Positions 8,118 through 16,845 of a stretch of DNA of 64,000 bases are shown piece after piece. Source of the stretch: Treponema parvum (GTDB lineage Bacteria > Spirochaetota > Spirochaetia > Treponematales > Treponemataceae); NCBI RefSeq assembly GCF_017893965.1, contig NZ_CP054142.1:372001-436000 (forward strand), given 5' to 3'. The position numbers were made by a program, and so were the translations under genes. Position 1 is the first letter of the stretch. The number at the start of each line of letters is the position of its first letter. The notes beneath the pieces are model-generated. The model was not told the origin of the DNA, made no database searches, and saw nothing but the letters and a program-made list of their open reading frames with translations.

Positions 8118-8273
8118 TTATGTACAATCTTTAACATTTATATTTATAGTATCGAGAAATAAATATAATTCGTCAACTTTTTTGACAATACGTTTTTGTT
8201 CATCTATAGGTGGTAGTGGAAATAGAAGATTGCCAATCGTATCTGACTTTAATTCTTTTTGATTTGTAGAACC
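8118..8273 (-). pseudogene. Orphan C-terminal tail of a type I restriction specificity subunit
   Basis: The minus strand reads 51 codons with no start: TNQKELKSDTIGNLLFPLPP, then IDEQKRIVKKVDELYLFLD, and ends in TAA. The PLPPIDEQKRIV motif with its following helix is the conserved end of a HsdS target-recognition domain. No hsdM, hsdR or remainder of hsdS is present in the window. This is a fragment left by recombination. Confidence 0.8.
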
Positions 8274-8328
8274 TTACAACTACGGCGCTAAATCAATCAA
8301 ATGATTGTCAGTGACAAATATTCTACGA

Positions 8329-8348
8329 TGTATTACATTTGTAATACA
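8329..8348. promoter_or_regulatory. Palindromic operator candidate before vapBC
   Basis: TGTATTAC-ATTT-GTAATACA is a perfect 8-bp dyad ending ten bases before the vapB ATG. VapBC complexes usually bind such palindromes to repress their own operon. A TTGTCA at 8305-8310 could be the -35 box. Confidence 0.6.
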
Positions 8349-8357
8349 GGAGTGTAT

Positions 8358-8609
8358 ATGACTACAGTAAGATTACCGATAGAATATGAGCAAAAATTAG
8401 ATGTATTGTCTGCCTTGAGGAAAAAAAATAAAAGCGAATTGATTAAAGATGCCCTTGATATTTTTTTTCATAAAGCAGAATTGGAAATGAATTCTTATGA
8501 ATTAGGAAAAGACTATTTTGGTCAGTACGGCAGCGGACGAACCGATTTATCAACTACGTATAAGCAAGAATTAAAGGAAAAACTCCATGCTAAATACTGT
8601 ACTCATTGA
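8358..8609 (+). CDS. vapB: Ribbon-helix-helix antitoxin (VapB/RelB-like)
   Basis: The product is 83 residues. The N-terminus MTTVRLPIEYEQKLDVLSALRKKNKSELIKDAL has the strand-helix-helix pattern of RHH DNA-binding antitoxins. The C-terminal half (GKDYFGQYGSGRTDLSTTYKQELKEKL) would wrap the toxin. A ribosome site CAGGAG sits before the ATG at 8358, and the dyad at 8329-8348 is its likely operator. It overlaps the PIN-domain gene by 23 bases, the usual antitoxin-first arrangement. Confidence 0.8.
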   Translation: MTTVRLPIEYEQKLDVLSALRKKNKSELIKDALDIFFHKAELEMNSYELGKDYFGQYGSGRTDLSTTYKQELKEKLHAKYCTH

Positions 8610-9183
8610 TACCGGACCGCTCATAGCCTTATTTGATCGAGATGATAAATATCATAAATCAATTTTAGAATTTATCAAAAAGACAAGTTATAGGTTTATA
8701 TCGACGACTGCGGTGTTAACAGAAGCGATGTATATGCTTGATTTTAATGTAGCAGTTCAGATTAGTTTTTTAGAGTGGATAATGAAAGAAGGTGTTATTA
8801 TTCATGAAATCAAACAAAGCAATATAAAAAGAATAATAGACCTAACAAGAAAATATGATGATAAACCTATGGACTTTGCCGACGCAACATTAGTAATCGC
8901 TGCTGAGGAAAGAGAAATACGACAGATAATTAGCATAGATTCTGATTTTGATATATACAGGCTCTATAATAAAGCTAAAATAGAAAATATATTTACATAT
9001 AGGTGCCAACACCCGCTTCAACCTGACATTTGCTTTTGCACGAAAGTTGCTCATACGGTCTCAACTGCGCTGTTTTGTCAACACAAAATTTTACAGGATT
9101 GCGATAAAACATATAAGCGGCAACACTGTAAAAGAAATGACGGAACATTCCTACAATGCTTATTCTTGCCACCGTTTTGGTGA
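8587..9183 (+). CDS. vapC: PIN-domain ribonuclease toxin (VapC-like) with an aberrant C-terminal extension
   Basis: The PIN domain spans about residues 1-136. Acidic metal ligands are visible as D8 in LIDTGPLIALFD, E in TEAMYML, D in MDFADATLVIAA, and D in ISIDSDFDIYR. Such toxins cut tRNA or rRNA and are held by the RHH antitoxin encoded just upstream. Normal family members end near IENIF. Here the frame continues about 60 cysteine- and histidine-rich residues, antisense to an IS982-like remnant, until a chance stop at 9183. The tail therefore looks like a fusion made when the remnant arrived. The catalytic residues are intact. Confidence 0.8.
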   Translation: MLNTVLIDTGPLIALFDRDDKYHKSILEFIKKTSYRFISTTAVLTEAMYMLDFNVAVQISFLEWIMKEGVIIHEIKQSNIKRIIDLTRKYDDKPMDFADATLVIAAEEREIRQIISIDSDFDIYRLYNKAKIENIFTYRCQHPLQPDICFCTKVAHTVSTALFCQHKILQDCDKTYKRQHCKRNDGTFLQCLFLPPFW

Positions 9184-9391
9184 CTTTATGTGAATAAATC
9201 TTATGATTAAGGCACACACTTATCGGCGTTGAATCCATATAATGAATATCAGAAACCTTGCTTCTGTTCATTTCCATAAGGAAGTCCGTGAAAGCCGGGA
9301 TAAAAACGGTTGATTTATTGGTCGCCTTCATAAAGACTGAGTTTTCGTTTTGGCCCACGTTTTCAATTGAACTGTGAAAGAAGAAATTCAT
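8993..9391 (-). pseudogene. IS982-like transposase remnant
   Basis: The minus frame encodes 132 residues, including FIPAFTDFLMEMNRS and VSDIHYMDSTPISVCLNHKIYSHKVTK. The DSTPxxVCxNHxI motif is typical of IS982-family transposases around the first catalytic aspartate. A full enzyme is near 290 residues; later catalytic regions are absent. Broken related sequence may reach 9560. No clear terminal repeats were found. Confidence 0.5.
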
Positions 9392-9522
9392 ATACCGGAT
9401 TGCCCCTCAGGCTCTTGAAAAGCGGCACGTTATGTACATTCCTCTCTAAACTCGAAATTCGGGGTAATAATAATTTAGGTTGCGTGAAAATTGATTCCCG
9501 TGGCACACACACATCCCTCCAC

Positions 9523-9551
9523 CTGACAAATCTGCGCCTTTTCTGTATACT
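9523..9551 (+). promoter_or_regulatory. era promoter, leaderless architecture
   Basis: CTGACA (9523-9528), a 17-nt spacer and TATACT (9546-9551) form a strong vegetative promoter. Only 7 bases separate the -10 box from the ATG at 9559, so the transcript should begin at or next to the start codon. Confidence 0.7.
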
Positions 9552-9558
9552 TTTTATC

Positions 9559-10506
9559 ATGAAAAAAAATCTCGATACCGTATCTCAGGAACCTTGCCCT
9601 TTACAGCCGAACGAGGAGCATAAAACCGCCGTCGTAGCGATTATAGGGCGGCCGAGCTCGGGCAAATCCACGTTTTTAAATACGGCATGCGGCGCGGCCG
9701 TTTCCATAGTTTCGCCCGTACCGCAAACAACGCGAAACGCTATCCGCGGCATAGTGAACACGTCTCTTGGACAGCTTGTGTTTATCGACACGCCCGGCTA
9801 CCACGAATCCGAAAAAAAACTCAACTTAAAACTTAAAAACACGACGGAAGAGCAGCTTAAAGAAGCCGAATGTATCCTTTACATAATAGACGCTACGCGC
9901 CCGTGCGGGAGCGAAGAGCATCTTACGTCGGAGCTTGTAAGGCCGCATGCACAAAAAACCGTCGTCGCAGTAAATAAGACCGACGATCCAAAGGCGCGGC
10001 CGGCCGTCATACGAGCGTTTTTATCCGAAAATCTTCCTCAAATTCCCGCTTCAAAAATATTTGAAATTTCGGCAAAAAAAGACACGGGAATCGACGACGT
10101 GTTAAAATCGCTTTATTCCCTTGCGCCGAATGCGCCGGCCCTTTATCCGAAAGAATTTTATACCGACCAGGAAGTGGGATTCCGCATTTCGGAAGTGATC
10201 CGCGGAGAGGCTATAAACCGCCTTGAAGAAGAAATTCCTCATTCCATCTACGTAAACATTGCCGACATGGAAATGCGGAAAGAAGGAAGGGAACTTTGGG
10301 TGAGGGCGTTTTTATGTGTGGAACGCGAAAGCCAAAAAGGAATTGTCATCGGCAAAGGTGCTTCCATGATAAAAACGATCCGCATAGAATCCATAAAAGC
10401 TCTGCGAAAAATTTTCGATTACCGCATCGATTTGGACCTTCAGGTAAAGGTGGATAAAAACTGGCGGCAAAAAGACATGGTGCTGACAAAACTGCTTGAT
10501 AAATAG
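9559..10506 (+). CDS. era: GTPase Era
   Basis: Era binds 16S rRNA and supports maturation of the 30S subunit. The 315-residue length is normal. The GTPase domain shows G1 GRPSSGKST (about residues 30-38), the switch I segment PQTTRNAIRGI, G3 DTPGYHE, G4 NKTD and G5 SAKK. The C-terminal KH domain includes the GKGASMIKTI loop and ends KDMVLTKLLDK. The reading frame is open upstream to 9367, but that part reads through island DNA. ATG 9559 matches the family start and follows directly after the promoter. No ribosome site is visible. Confidence 0.95.
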   Translation: MKKNLDTVSQEPCPLQPNEEHKTAVVAIIGRPSSGKSTFLNTACGAAVSIVSPVPQTTRNAIRGIVNTSLGQLVFIDTPGYHESEKKLNLKLKNTTEEQLKEAECILYIIDATRPCGSEEHLTSELVRPHAQKTVVAVNKTDDPKARPAVIRAFLSENLPQIPASKIFEISAKKDTGIDDVLKSLYSLAPNAPALYPKEFYTDQEVGFRISEVIRGEAINRLEEEIPHSIYVNIADMEMRKEGRELWVRAFLCVERESQKGIVIGKGASMIKTIRIESIKALRKIFDYRIDLDLQVKVDKNWRQKDMVLTKLLDK

Positions 10507-10617
10507 ATTTAATATCGGTTTTTACATTTGTTTTGTTCGGGGCGGCCGCACACGGGCGAGCAACATTACTTGCCGCGTAAAACCCGGCGTCCGACTAATG
10601 CCGTCCGCCTCGCTCCG

Positions 10618-10646
10618 TTGCTTTTTATACGACAATATCTTATTCT
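10618..10646 (+). promoter_or_regulatory. pepT promoter
   Basis: TTGCTT (10618-10623) and TATTCT (10641-10646) are 17 nt apart. The ATG at 10657 lies 10 bases beyond the -10 box, so the leader would be only about 3 nt. No Shine-Dalgarno sequence is present. Confidence 0.6.
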
Positions 10647-10656
10647 GTCAATAGTT

Positions 10657-11919
10657 ATGAAACTTTTAAGAGAAGCCGACAAAAAAAAGCTGCTTGAGCG
10701 GTTTATCAAATATGTAAAAATACATACGACAAGCGACGTAAAAGCCGCCGACAGCGGCGTTCAGCCTTCAACCGAAAGGCAGTGGGATTTGGCAAAGCTG
10801 CTAGCCGAAGAAATGAAAGAGATCGGCTTGCAGGACGTACAAATAACTGATCGCTGCTACGTATACGGCTTTTTGCCGGCGTCCGACGGATCGGAGCTTT
10901 CGCCGGCGTTTTGCCTTATGGCGCACATGGACACGGCCGGAGATGTTTCCGGTGAAAATGTAAAACCCAACATAATAACCGGCTACAACGGAAGCCCCGT
11001 CAAATTAAAATGCAATGTCACGCTTGATCCGGCAAACGACAAGGCCTTGGCGCTTGCCGCAAAAGAAAAAGACACTGTAATTACTACGGACGGAACAACT
11101 CTGCTCGGCGCCGACGACAAGGCCGGTATAGCGGAAATCATGACGGCGCTTTCTTTTCTTGCAAAAAATAAAGAGATAGAACACGGAAAGATAGAGGTTT
11201 TATTTTCTCCCGACGAAGAGACCGGTCACGGCATGGACAACGTTCCTCTTAAACTGCTTTCTTCAAAACGCGCTTACACGGTGGACGGAGGGCATATAGG
11301 CGAAATAGAAGACGAGTGCTTTACGGCCTACAAAAGCGACGTCACTTTTACCGGCCACGCAGTCCACACCGGCACTGCGCGCGAAGGCGGGCTTGTAAAC
11401 GCCGTTACGATGGCGGCAAATTTCGTCGCATCACTGCCGCGTCACGAAGCGCCCGAAACGACGGATTCTTTTCAAGGATTTTATGCTCCGCTTGAAATAA
11501 CGTCTTCCGTAGAGCGTTCCTATGTTTTGCTGTTGCTGCGCGATTTTACCGACGAAGGAATGGAACGCCGTAAAAACTTCATAACCGATTTGGCAAATAT
11601 TACGGCGGCCTCATTCGGAGGAAAAGCCGAAGTCGTCCATACCAAGCAGTACCTGAACATGAAGAAAAAACTCGACGAACACCCTGAAGTTATGGCCGAT
11701 CTTTACAAGGCGTATGAAAAAGCGGGCATAACCCCCGTAAAAAAGCCTATACGAGGCGGAACGGACGGCTCAAGGCTCACCGAAATGGGAATCCCCACGC
11801 CGAATATCTTTACCGGCGGACATAACTATCATTCAAGAAACGAATGGGCGTCTCTTTCGCAGATGACGGCGGCTGCGGAAGTTCTCATTCATCTTGCTTT
11901 GATCATCGGAGAAAATTGA
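10657..11919 (+). CDS. pepT: Peptidase T (tripeptidase), M20 metallopeptidase
   Basis: This 420-residue cytoplasmic aminotripeptidase releases the N-terminal residue from tripeptides. Zinc-site and catalytic motifs are all present: AHMDTAGD, GADDKAG, DEETGHG, TVDGG, and the C-terminal GGHNYHSRNEW. The dimerisation domain lies between (HTGTAREGGLVNA). The upstream in-frame codons are rejected, because family members begin at MKLLREADKKKLLERF and the promoter lies just before it. Its stop overlaps the murA start by one base (TGATG), so the two are co-translated. The gene fits an organism feeding on host peptides. Confidence 0.93.
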   Translation: MKLLREADKKKLLERFIKYVKIHTTSDVKAADSGVQPSTERQWDLAKLLAEEMKEIGLQDVQITDRCYVYGFLPASDGSELSPAFCLMAHMDTAGDVSGENVKPNIITGYNGSPVKLKCNVTLDPANDKALALAAKEKDTVITTDGTTLLGADDKAGIAEIMTALSFLAKNKEIEHGKIEVLFSPDEETGHGMDNVPLKLLSSKRAYTVDGGHIGEIEDECFTAYKSDVTFTGHAVHTGTAREGGLVNAVTMAANFVASLPRHEAPETTDSFQGFYAPLEITSSVERSYVLLLLRDFTDEGMERRKNFITDLANITAASFGGKAEVVHTKQYLNMKKKLDEHPEVMADLYKAYEKAGITPVKKPIRGGTDGSRLTEMGIPTPNIFTGGHNYHSRNEWASLSQMTAAAEVLIHLALIIGEN

Positions 11920-13202
11920 TGTACGAATATCATATTGAAGGCGGGTTTCCCGTCCAAGGATCCATAAGAGCGAGCGGAAATAAGAACGCGGCCTTGCCGT
12001 GCATTGCCGCGTCGTTGTTGACCGAAGATACCGTTGTCCTTCGAAACATTCCGAAGATCGAAGACACAACCGTTATGCTTGAAATTCTTAAAGCCTTAGG
12101 CGCCGACGTGGAATGCCTTGCCGAAAACACTTGGAAAATATGCGCAAAAAAAATTGAATCAAACTCAATACCTCATGAGCTTTCAAAGAAGATACGCGCC
12201 TCAATACTCTTTGCGGGACCGCTTCTTGCGCGAACCGGTAAAGCAGTATTGCCTCCTCCCGGAGGAGACGTCATAGGAAGAAGGCGTTTGGACACCCATT
12301 TTTTGGCTCTGACCGAATTGGGCGCCAACGTGAACGTCGAAGGCGCGTTTGAATTTTCCGCAAATAAATTGGCCGGGGCGGATATATTTTTGGACGAAAC
12401 CTCCGTAACCGCTACCGAAAACGCCGTTATGGCGGCCGTTCTCGCCGAAGGCATTACGAAGATCACAAACGCTGCAAGCGAACCGCACGTACAGGATCTG
12501 TGCGCAATGCTCAATCTCATGGGCGCGAAAATAAGCGGAACCGGCAGCAATATACTTACGATATCGGGAGTAAAAGAACTTCACGGCTGTGATTTTAAAA
12601 TAGGACCTGATTTTATGGAAATAGGTTCGTTTATAGGAATGGCCGCCGCAACAAGAGGTACCATAAAGATTACGGACGTAAATCCCCCGGACTTGCGCCC
12701 CATACGCATTGCCTTCGGCAAACTCGGAATACGTTGGAATTTGCAAGGAACAACCCTTGAAGTGCCTCTCAATCAGGAAATGAAAATAAATACCGATCTC
12801 GGAGGAATGATACCTAAGATCGACGACGCGCCGTGGCCGGGATTCCCTCCCGATCTTACAAGCATTATGACGGTCGTTGCGACGCAGGTGGAAGGCACAG
12901 TCCTTATTTTTGAAAAGATGTTCGAGTCGCGCATGTTTTTTGTGGACAAACTTATAAGCATGGGTGCGAGGATCACCTTATGCGATCCGCACCGCGCCGT
13001 CGTATCAGGGCCGTCAACGTTGCACAAAGATCATTTGGTTTCTCCGGACGTACGCGCAGGAATGGCAATGGTAATCGCCGCGATGATTGCGCGCGGTGAA
13101 AGCGTCATAAGCAATGTTTATCAAATTGAGCGCGGATATGAAAACCTTGTCGAGCGTCTTCAAAAACTGGGAGCTCACATCAAAAAGATTGATGTAAAAT
13201 AG
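11919..13202 (+). CDS. murA: UDP-N-acetylglucosamine 1-carboxyvinyltransferase with Asp at the catalytic Cys position
   Basis: MurA transfers enolpyruvate from PEP to UDP-GlcNAc, the first committed step of peptidoglycan synthesis. The 427-residue length and the motifs SGNKNAALP, HELSKKIRASILFAGPLLAR and DLGGMIPKIDDAPWPGFPPDL are typical. The catalytic loop reads LPPPGGDVIGRR, so residue 117 is Asp where most bacteria have Cys. Enzymes with Asp here, known from Mycobacterium, Chlamydia and Borrelia, are not alkylated by fosfomycin. Intrinsic resistance is therefore predicted. The ATG overlaps the pepT stop. The 3' end overlaps the converging djlA-like gene by 23 bases. Confidence 0.95.
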   Translation: MYEYHIEGGFPVQGSIRASGNKNAALPCIAASLLTEDTVVLRNIPKIEDTTVMLEILKALGADVECLAENTWKICAKKIESNSIPHELSKKIRASILFAGPLLARTGKAVLPPPGGDVIGRRRLDTHFLALTELGANVNVEGAFEFSANKLAGADIFLDETSVTATENAVMAAVLAEGITKITNAASEPHVQDLCAMLNLMGAKISGTGSNILTISGVKELHGCDFKIGPDFMEIGSFIGMAAATRGTIKITDVNPPDLRPIRIAFGKLGIRWNLQGTTLEVPLNQEMKINTDLGGMIPKIDDAPWPGFPPDLTSIMTVVATQVEGTVLIFEKMFESRMFFVDKLISMGARITLCDPHRAVVSGPSTLHKDHLVSPDVRAGMAMVIAAMIARGESVISNVYQIERGYENLVERLQKLGAHIKKIDVK

Positions 13203-14007
13203 TTTCATATGCCGCTTGAATTCGCATAAACGAAGAAATTCCGTCGCCGGAATTTGTTTTATGATATTCGGCGGCGCTTTTGTCTGCAATATCCGCCCCT
13301 GCGGCATCCGGATGAAATTTTGCCGCAAGTCTGCGGTGCGCCGTCCGAACTTTTTTTATGTCCGCACCGGGATTAAGACCGAGCACGCGGTAGGCTGCGG
13401 CGATTTCATCGCTCACGTACGTGTAATTTAAAAGTTCCGCAAGATAATGCGAAGGTTTTTCTCCGCGAAGTTTTTCATCCCACAAAAATTCCGCCGCGCT
13501 TAAAAGTCTGAAAACGTCATGCACGATGACGGAAATGCTCACATCGTCCTGTCCGTGCGCACAAACAAAATCGATTTTTTCTTTTTTATTTTCCGAAGAC
13601 TTTTTTATGGAAGCGGCAAGACATTCAACGAGAAGATCTCCGTTTAATTCTTTGGCAGTATAAGCTGCGCGGCAAAAGATATACCAGTCTTCCTTTTTGC
13701 CGAAAACGGATTTCAACTGATAAACGGAATTTTCCATATCGTGCAGACAAAAAACGGTCAAAGCGGCGACGTAAAACGCTCCGGGAAAAGATTCATTTAA
13801 AATACTCACAAAGCGGCCTTCATCCAAGATCTTTCGCAGCCGTCTTTCTTCCAAAAATCCGATCAAAATTCTATCGAAGATCGCCCCTGTCAGGAAGCCG
13901 CATAAAACGCCCCATAAACCGGCAAGGCAGCCTATCGCCGTACAGATAAAAAAAACTGCGTGCCGATAAAAAAAATTCCTTACGGACTTTTTTAAATAAT
14001 TTTTCAT
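13180..14007 (-). CDS. Membrane-anchored J-domain protein (DjlA-like)
   Basis: This 275-residue co-chaperone would stimulate DnaK at the inner membrane. The N-terminus has a positively charged start and a hydrophobic anchor (about residues 15-45, including CTAIGCLAGLWGVLCGFL). The middle looks like a helical TerB-type domain. The C-terminal J domain begins near AAYRVLGLNPGADIKKVRTA and contains the diagnostic HPD in KFHPDAAG. This order (anchor, TerB, J domain) is that of DjlA. It is the last gene of a minus-strand operon, 4 bases after the preceding gene, and its stop lies inside the 3' end of murA. Confidence 0.85.
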   Translation of the reverse strand: MKNYLKKSVRNFFYRHAVFFICTAIGCLAGLWGVLCGFLTGAIFDRILIGFLEERRLRKILDEGRFVSILNESFPGAFYVAALTVFCLHDMENSVYQLKSVFGKKEDWYIFCRAAYTAKELNGDLLVECLAASIKKSSENKKEKIDFVCAHGQDDVSISVIVHDVFRLLSAAEFLWDEKLRGEKPSHYLAELLNYTYVSDEIAAAYRVLGLNPGADIKKVRTAHRRLAAKFHPDAAGADIADKSAAEYHKTNSGDGISSFMRIQAAYETILHQSF

Positions 14008-14011
14008 TGGA

Positions 14012-15787
14012 TCATTTTTTCCTGGCTAAAAACATGACCGAAAGGAATATAAAGGCAATAAGGTCTACGACGCTTGAAAAGGCCGGCGTCCATTTAAGAT
14101 CTACCGCATATGCCGCCGTAAAGTTTATGAGTCTCACTATGTAGAACGCCGCCCGTAAAAAAACATGCACGAATAAAATAAAAAACGGTATCGTAAAAAT
14201 CCATTTGAATTTAAACGGAACGTCTTCTTCGATACGGTAATTCCATGACATGAGCGCAAAAAGTAAAAAAAGCAGAAGCAGCGAAAAAGGATACAAAAGT
14301 CTTTCCTGCAAAACGGCAGCGTAGGCTTCGCTTGAATAACCGTACTTGGATGCTACAAAAACAAATTTAAAAAGCGAAAACAGATCCATGTTTTCAGCGC
14401 CGCCCGGCGCGTAAGAGAGAATTTCAAAATCTTCGTAGGGCATGTCAAGAATTAAATAATTATTTTCTTTCTGCACGGCATTCGCCTTTGCATACCTGTA
14501 TTCAGGTCTTTCTATTCCCGCATAATAAAGCCTGTTTATCGAATCCAATAAAATATACGGAACAAATTTTTCATCACTTCCTAACTCAGAAAACAGAGAA
14601 GAAGAAACGGAAAACATCTTTGCATACGGAACGGACAGACTTTTAACGAAACAGCCGTCTTTATCAAAATACGTAACTGTCAGGTCGCGGAGAAAACGCA
14701 CTAAGTTGCCCTGCCGTCCGATATTCGTAATCCCTCGAATAAAATAAACTTCGGACGATCCGTTCTTATTTTTTATTGTAAAATACAGATCCGAAACGGT
14801 TTCATACTTTTGAAGATCCTTATATTCATCGTTAAAAAAATACCGGTTTTTAAGGTTCTTTTCAGATAACGCAAAGTAACGCTTTATGTCAGGATCAGCT
14901 CTGCGATTTTGTAAATTCAGTTCATTAAAAATATAATACGAATCAAGGTAGTCGCCTCTGATAAAGGCGTTATATCCTTCCATTTTGCGCTCGAAAAGTT
15001 TTTGAGTTTCCGTATCGCCGGAAGCGGACACTTCCGACAACTTTTTCCACGCCGCGACGGAAAGCCGTTCCGCCTCTTCAAGTTTTAACTCTCCAGGAGC
15101 CGCCAAGTTTACAGCCGCCCTTGCGCAATAATGAGCGTAAAGCCAGTCTTCGTTTTTAAAAGCTCCTTTTGCTTTGTCAAGCATTTCGTTAAAATCAGCG
15201 GGAGCTTCATCTTTGCTAGGTTCAGGCAAAGGCGGTTCAATCTTAGGATCCTCCTTTTTATATTCGGAGGCGATTTTAAGTTCCCTAAGAGAGTCTTCAA
15301 TTCTTTCATTGTGAGGATCGATTTCCGAAGCCTGAAGCATGTACATATAAGCGGCTTCTTTATTGCCCTGCTCCCTGCTTTGCTCGCTTAATTCCACATA
15401 CAATCTGCGCAGTTCGGGCTGTCTTTCAATATATGAAAGATTCTTATTTACCGCAGGCAAAAAAACCTGCACACAGAGTGTCAGCACTAAAGAAAGTATT
15501 AAAGATACTATTATCACGCTGACGTAGCGGTCAAGCATTCCGGAAGAAAATCTTTTTTTGCTTCCCGAAGGGTCGCGGCCGAACACAAGTGAAAATTCAA
15601 ACAAAAATGCCGTGCACATAACGGCCGGAAGTCCTTTCAAAAAGACAGCCAATGCACGCAAAATCCTAAAACGCACTATGCTGTGAGGAAAAATTGCAGG
15701 AATATTTCCGTATAAAAAACTCCAGATAAAGCAGCCGGCGCCGAACAGTATAAAAAAAGAAAAGATAAACGGTTTTTTCAGCTTCAT
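14012..15787 (-). CDS. Large membrane protein with TPR-like middle, function unknown
   Basis: The product is 591 residues. Two hydrophobic segments sit near the N-terminus (about residues 7-30 and 45-65), then a third (IVSLILSLVLTLCVQVFLP). They are followed by a long soluble region with TPR-like helices (EQGNKEAAYMYMLQASEIDPHNERIEDSL) and a beta-rich part. Four hydrophobic segments close the protein, ending AFIFLSVMFLARKK. No catalytic motif was recognised. The start overlaps the upstream gene in ATGA, implying coupled translation with another membrane protein. A scaffold or envelope role is possible but unsupported. Confidence 0.75.
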   Translation of the reverse strand: MKLKKPFIFSFFILFGAGCFIWSFLYGNIPAIFPHSIVRFRILRALAVFLKGLPAVMCTAFLFEFSLVFGRDPSGSKKRFSSGMLDRYVSVIIVSLILSLVLTLCVQVFLPAVNKNLSYIERQPELRRLYVELSEQSREQGNKEAAYMYMLQASEIDPHNERIEDSLRELKIASEYKKEDPKIEPPLPEPSKDEAPADFNEMLDKAKGAFKNEDWLYAHYCARAAVNLAAPGELKLEEAERLSVAAWKKLSEVSASGDTETQKLFERKMEGYNAFIRGDYLDSYYIFNELNLQNRRADPDIKRYFALSEKNLKNRYFFNDEYKDLQKYETVSDLYFTIKNKNGSSEVYFIRGITNIGRQGNLVRFLRDLTVTYFDKDGCFVKSLSVPYAKMFSVSSSLFSELGSDEKFVPYILLDSINRLYYAGIERPEYRYAKANAVQKENNYLILDMPYEDFEILSYAPGGAENMDLFSLFKFVFVASKYGYSSEAYAAVLQERLLYPFSLLLLFLLFALMSWNYRIEEDVPFKFKWIFTIPFFILFVHVFLRAAFYIVRLINFTAAYAVDLKWTPAFSSVVDLIAFIFLSVMFLARKK

Positions 15788-16794
15788 TTCGGCCTTCTTT
15801 TACGAATGATCATAAAAAGCAAGGAAAAAACCAAAGATAAAAATCCCACGGTTGTGTTCAGTATTGCGATAAAAGGAAGGTTCGATGAGGGCAAAAGCTC
15901 TTCCACCTTTTCGCAAAAAGACATGAAAATTTCATTTTTACAGTAATATCCGGTATTGGCGAACAAAACGGCCATAGTCAAAGCTATTACAAAAAAGACG
16001 TTTATCAGTCTCCATTGGCTCATATGCCTTACGGCGCACACCGCAATCAAAGCAAAACACATTGAAAACATGATAATCCGATCAAATTCCACCCCCGAAT
16101 TCGACGCAATCAAGGCCGGTAAAAAAAACAAGTATGTGATAGCCCTTACAGTAAAAGGGGGCTTAAGAACTTCTTCCGCAAGCACGTCGGAAAATTCAAA
16201 AGAAGACGGCTTTTCCACCTTAACTGAAGCCTTTTCAGGCGCAGATGCGGTTCCTGATAAATCGCCGTCTATGAGTTTCGGGTTTCGGCTTTCCGAGGCG
16301 CTTACATTCTCCAACTTGAATTTTACGCCCGACGCCGAACCGTCTGACCGCACTGCGGAATAATAATACAAGTATTGTCCGCTTTTTCTAAAAAAACCGC
16401 TCGTAACCGTGCGCACGGCGCCCACATCGCGCTCTGAGGCCGCATCATGATCGGCGACGGCGGTCGATGTTTTAAAATACAAAGGAGATTTTAGGCTTAA
16501 CGGGAATAAAAAGAACAGTGCAAGGACTTCTATCAAATAAAACATAAGAACCGCTAAAAACCGCTTGGGATGGCGTATCAGATACAGCGATAAAAATAAA
16601 GGGGAAAACAGCAAAACCGAAGGAACGGCTTTTATGACGCCTTCCGCGCACATTGCAACAGCGACGGCTTCCGTAGGAAGTCCGGCCACGTATGATACGC
16701 ATTGTATGTACAGTATGTATAAAACAGCTCCTGCAAAAGTTCCTACAATGCAAAATATCGGGAAAATCGCCAAAAGTCCAAGCGCCTGTTTCAT
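15784..16794 (-). CDS. Polytopic membrane protein, function unknown
   Basis: The product is 336 residues. It has about five to seven hydrophobic segments: LLAIFPIFCIVGTFAGAVLY at the start, then three more by residue 105, and a C-terminal group around LINVFFVIALTMAVLFAN and IAILNTTVGFLSLVFSLLFMII. A charged soluble loop of roughly 120 residues lies between. ATG 16794 is chosen because a good promoter sits 7 bases upstream; an upstream TTG at 16845 would lie within that promoter. It heads the operon that continues with the TPR-like membrane protein and the DjlA-like gene. Confidence 0.7.
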   Translation of the reverse strand: MKQALGLLAIFPIFCIVGTFAGAVLYILYIQCVSYVAGLPTEAVAVAMCAEGVIKAVPSVLLFSPLFLSLYLIRHPKRFLAVLMFYLIEVLALFFLFPLSLKSPLYFKTSTAVADHDAASERDVGAVRTVTSGFFRKSGQYLYYYSAVRSDGSASGVKFKLENVSASESRNPKLIDGDLSGTASAPEKASVKVEKPSSFEFSDVLAEEVLKPPFTVRAITYLFFLPALIASNSGVEFDRIIMFSMCFALIAVCAVRHMSQWRLINVFFVIALTMAVLFANTGYYCKNEIFMSFCEKVEELLPSSNLPFIAILNTTVGFLSLVFSLLFMIIRKRRPK

Positions 16795-16801
16795 TTTATC
16801 C

Positions 16802-16830
16802 AGAATATCATGAAAATACGGTAAAAACAA
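16802..16830 (-). promoter_or_regulatory. Promoter of the membrane-protein/DjlA operon
   Basis: On the minus strand, TTGTTT (16830-16825), a 17-nt spacer and TATTCT (16807-16802) are followed after 7 bases by ATG 16794. This is again a leaderless arrangement. Confidence 0.6.
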
Positions 16831-16845
16831 CCTGAAACACTGCAA

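Noticed and set aside
8274-8300. Plus-strand PYNYGAKSIK, reminiscent of the RHS motif YYYGARY
   Set aside because: Only five residues match, with no repeats around it. It is too short to call a second RHS fragment.
9367-9558. 64-codon N-terminal extension of Era
   Set aside because: Era homologues begin near 9559, the extension lies in IS-remnant DNA, and the promoter sits inside it.
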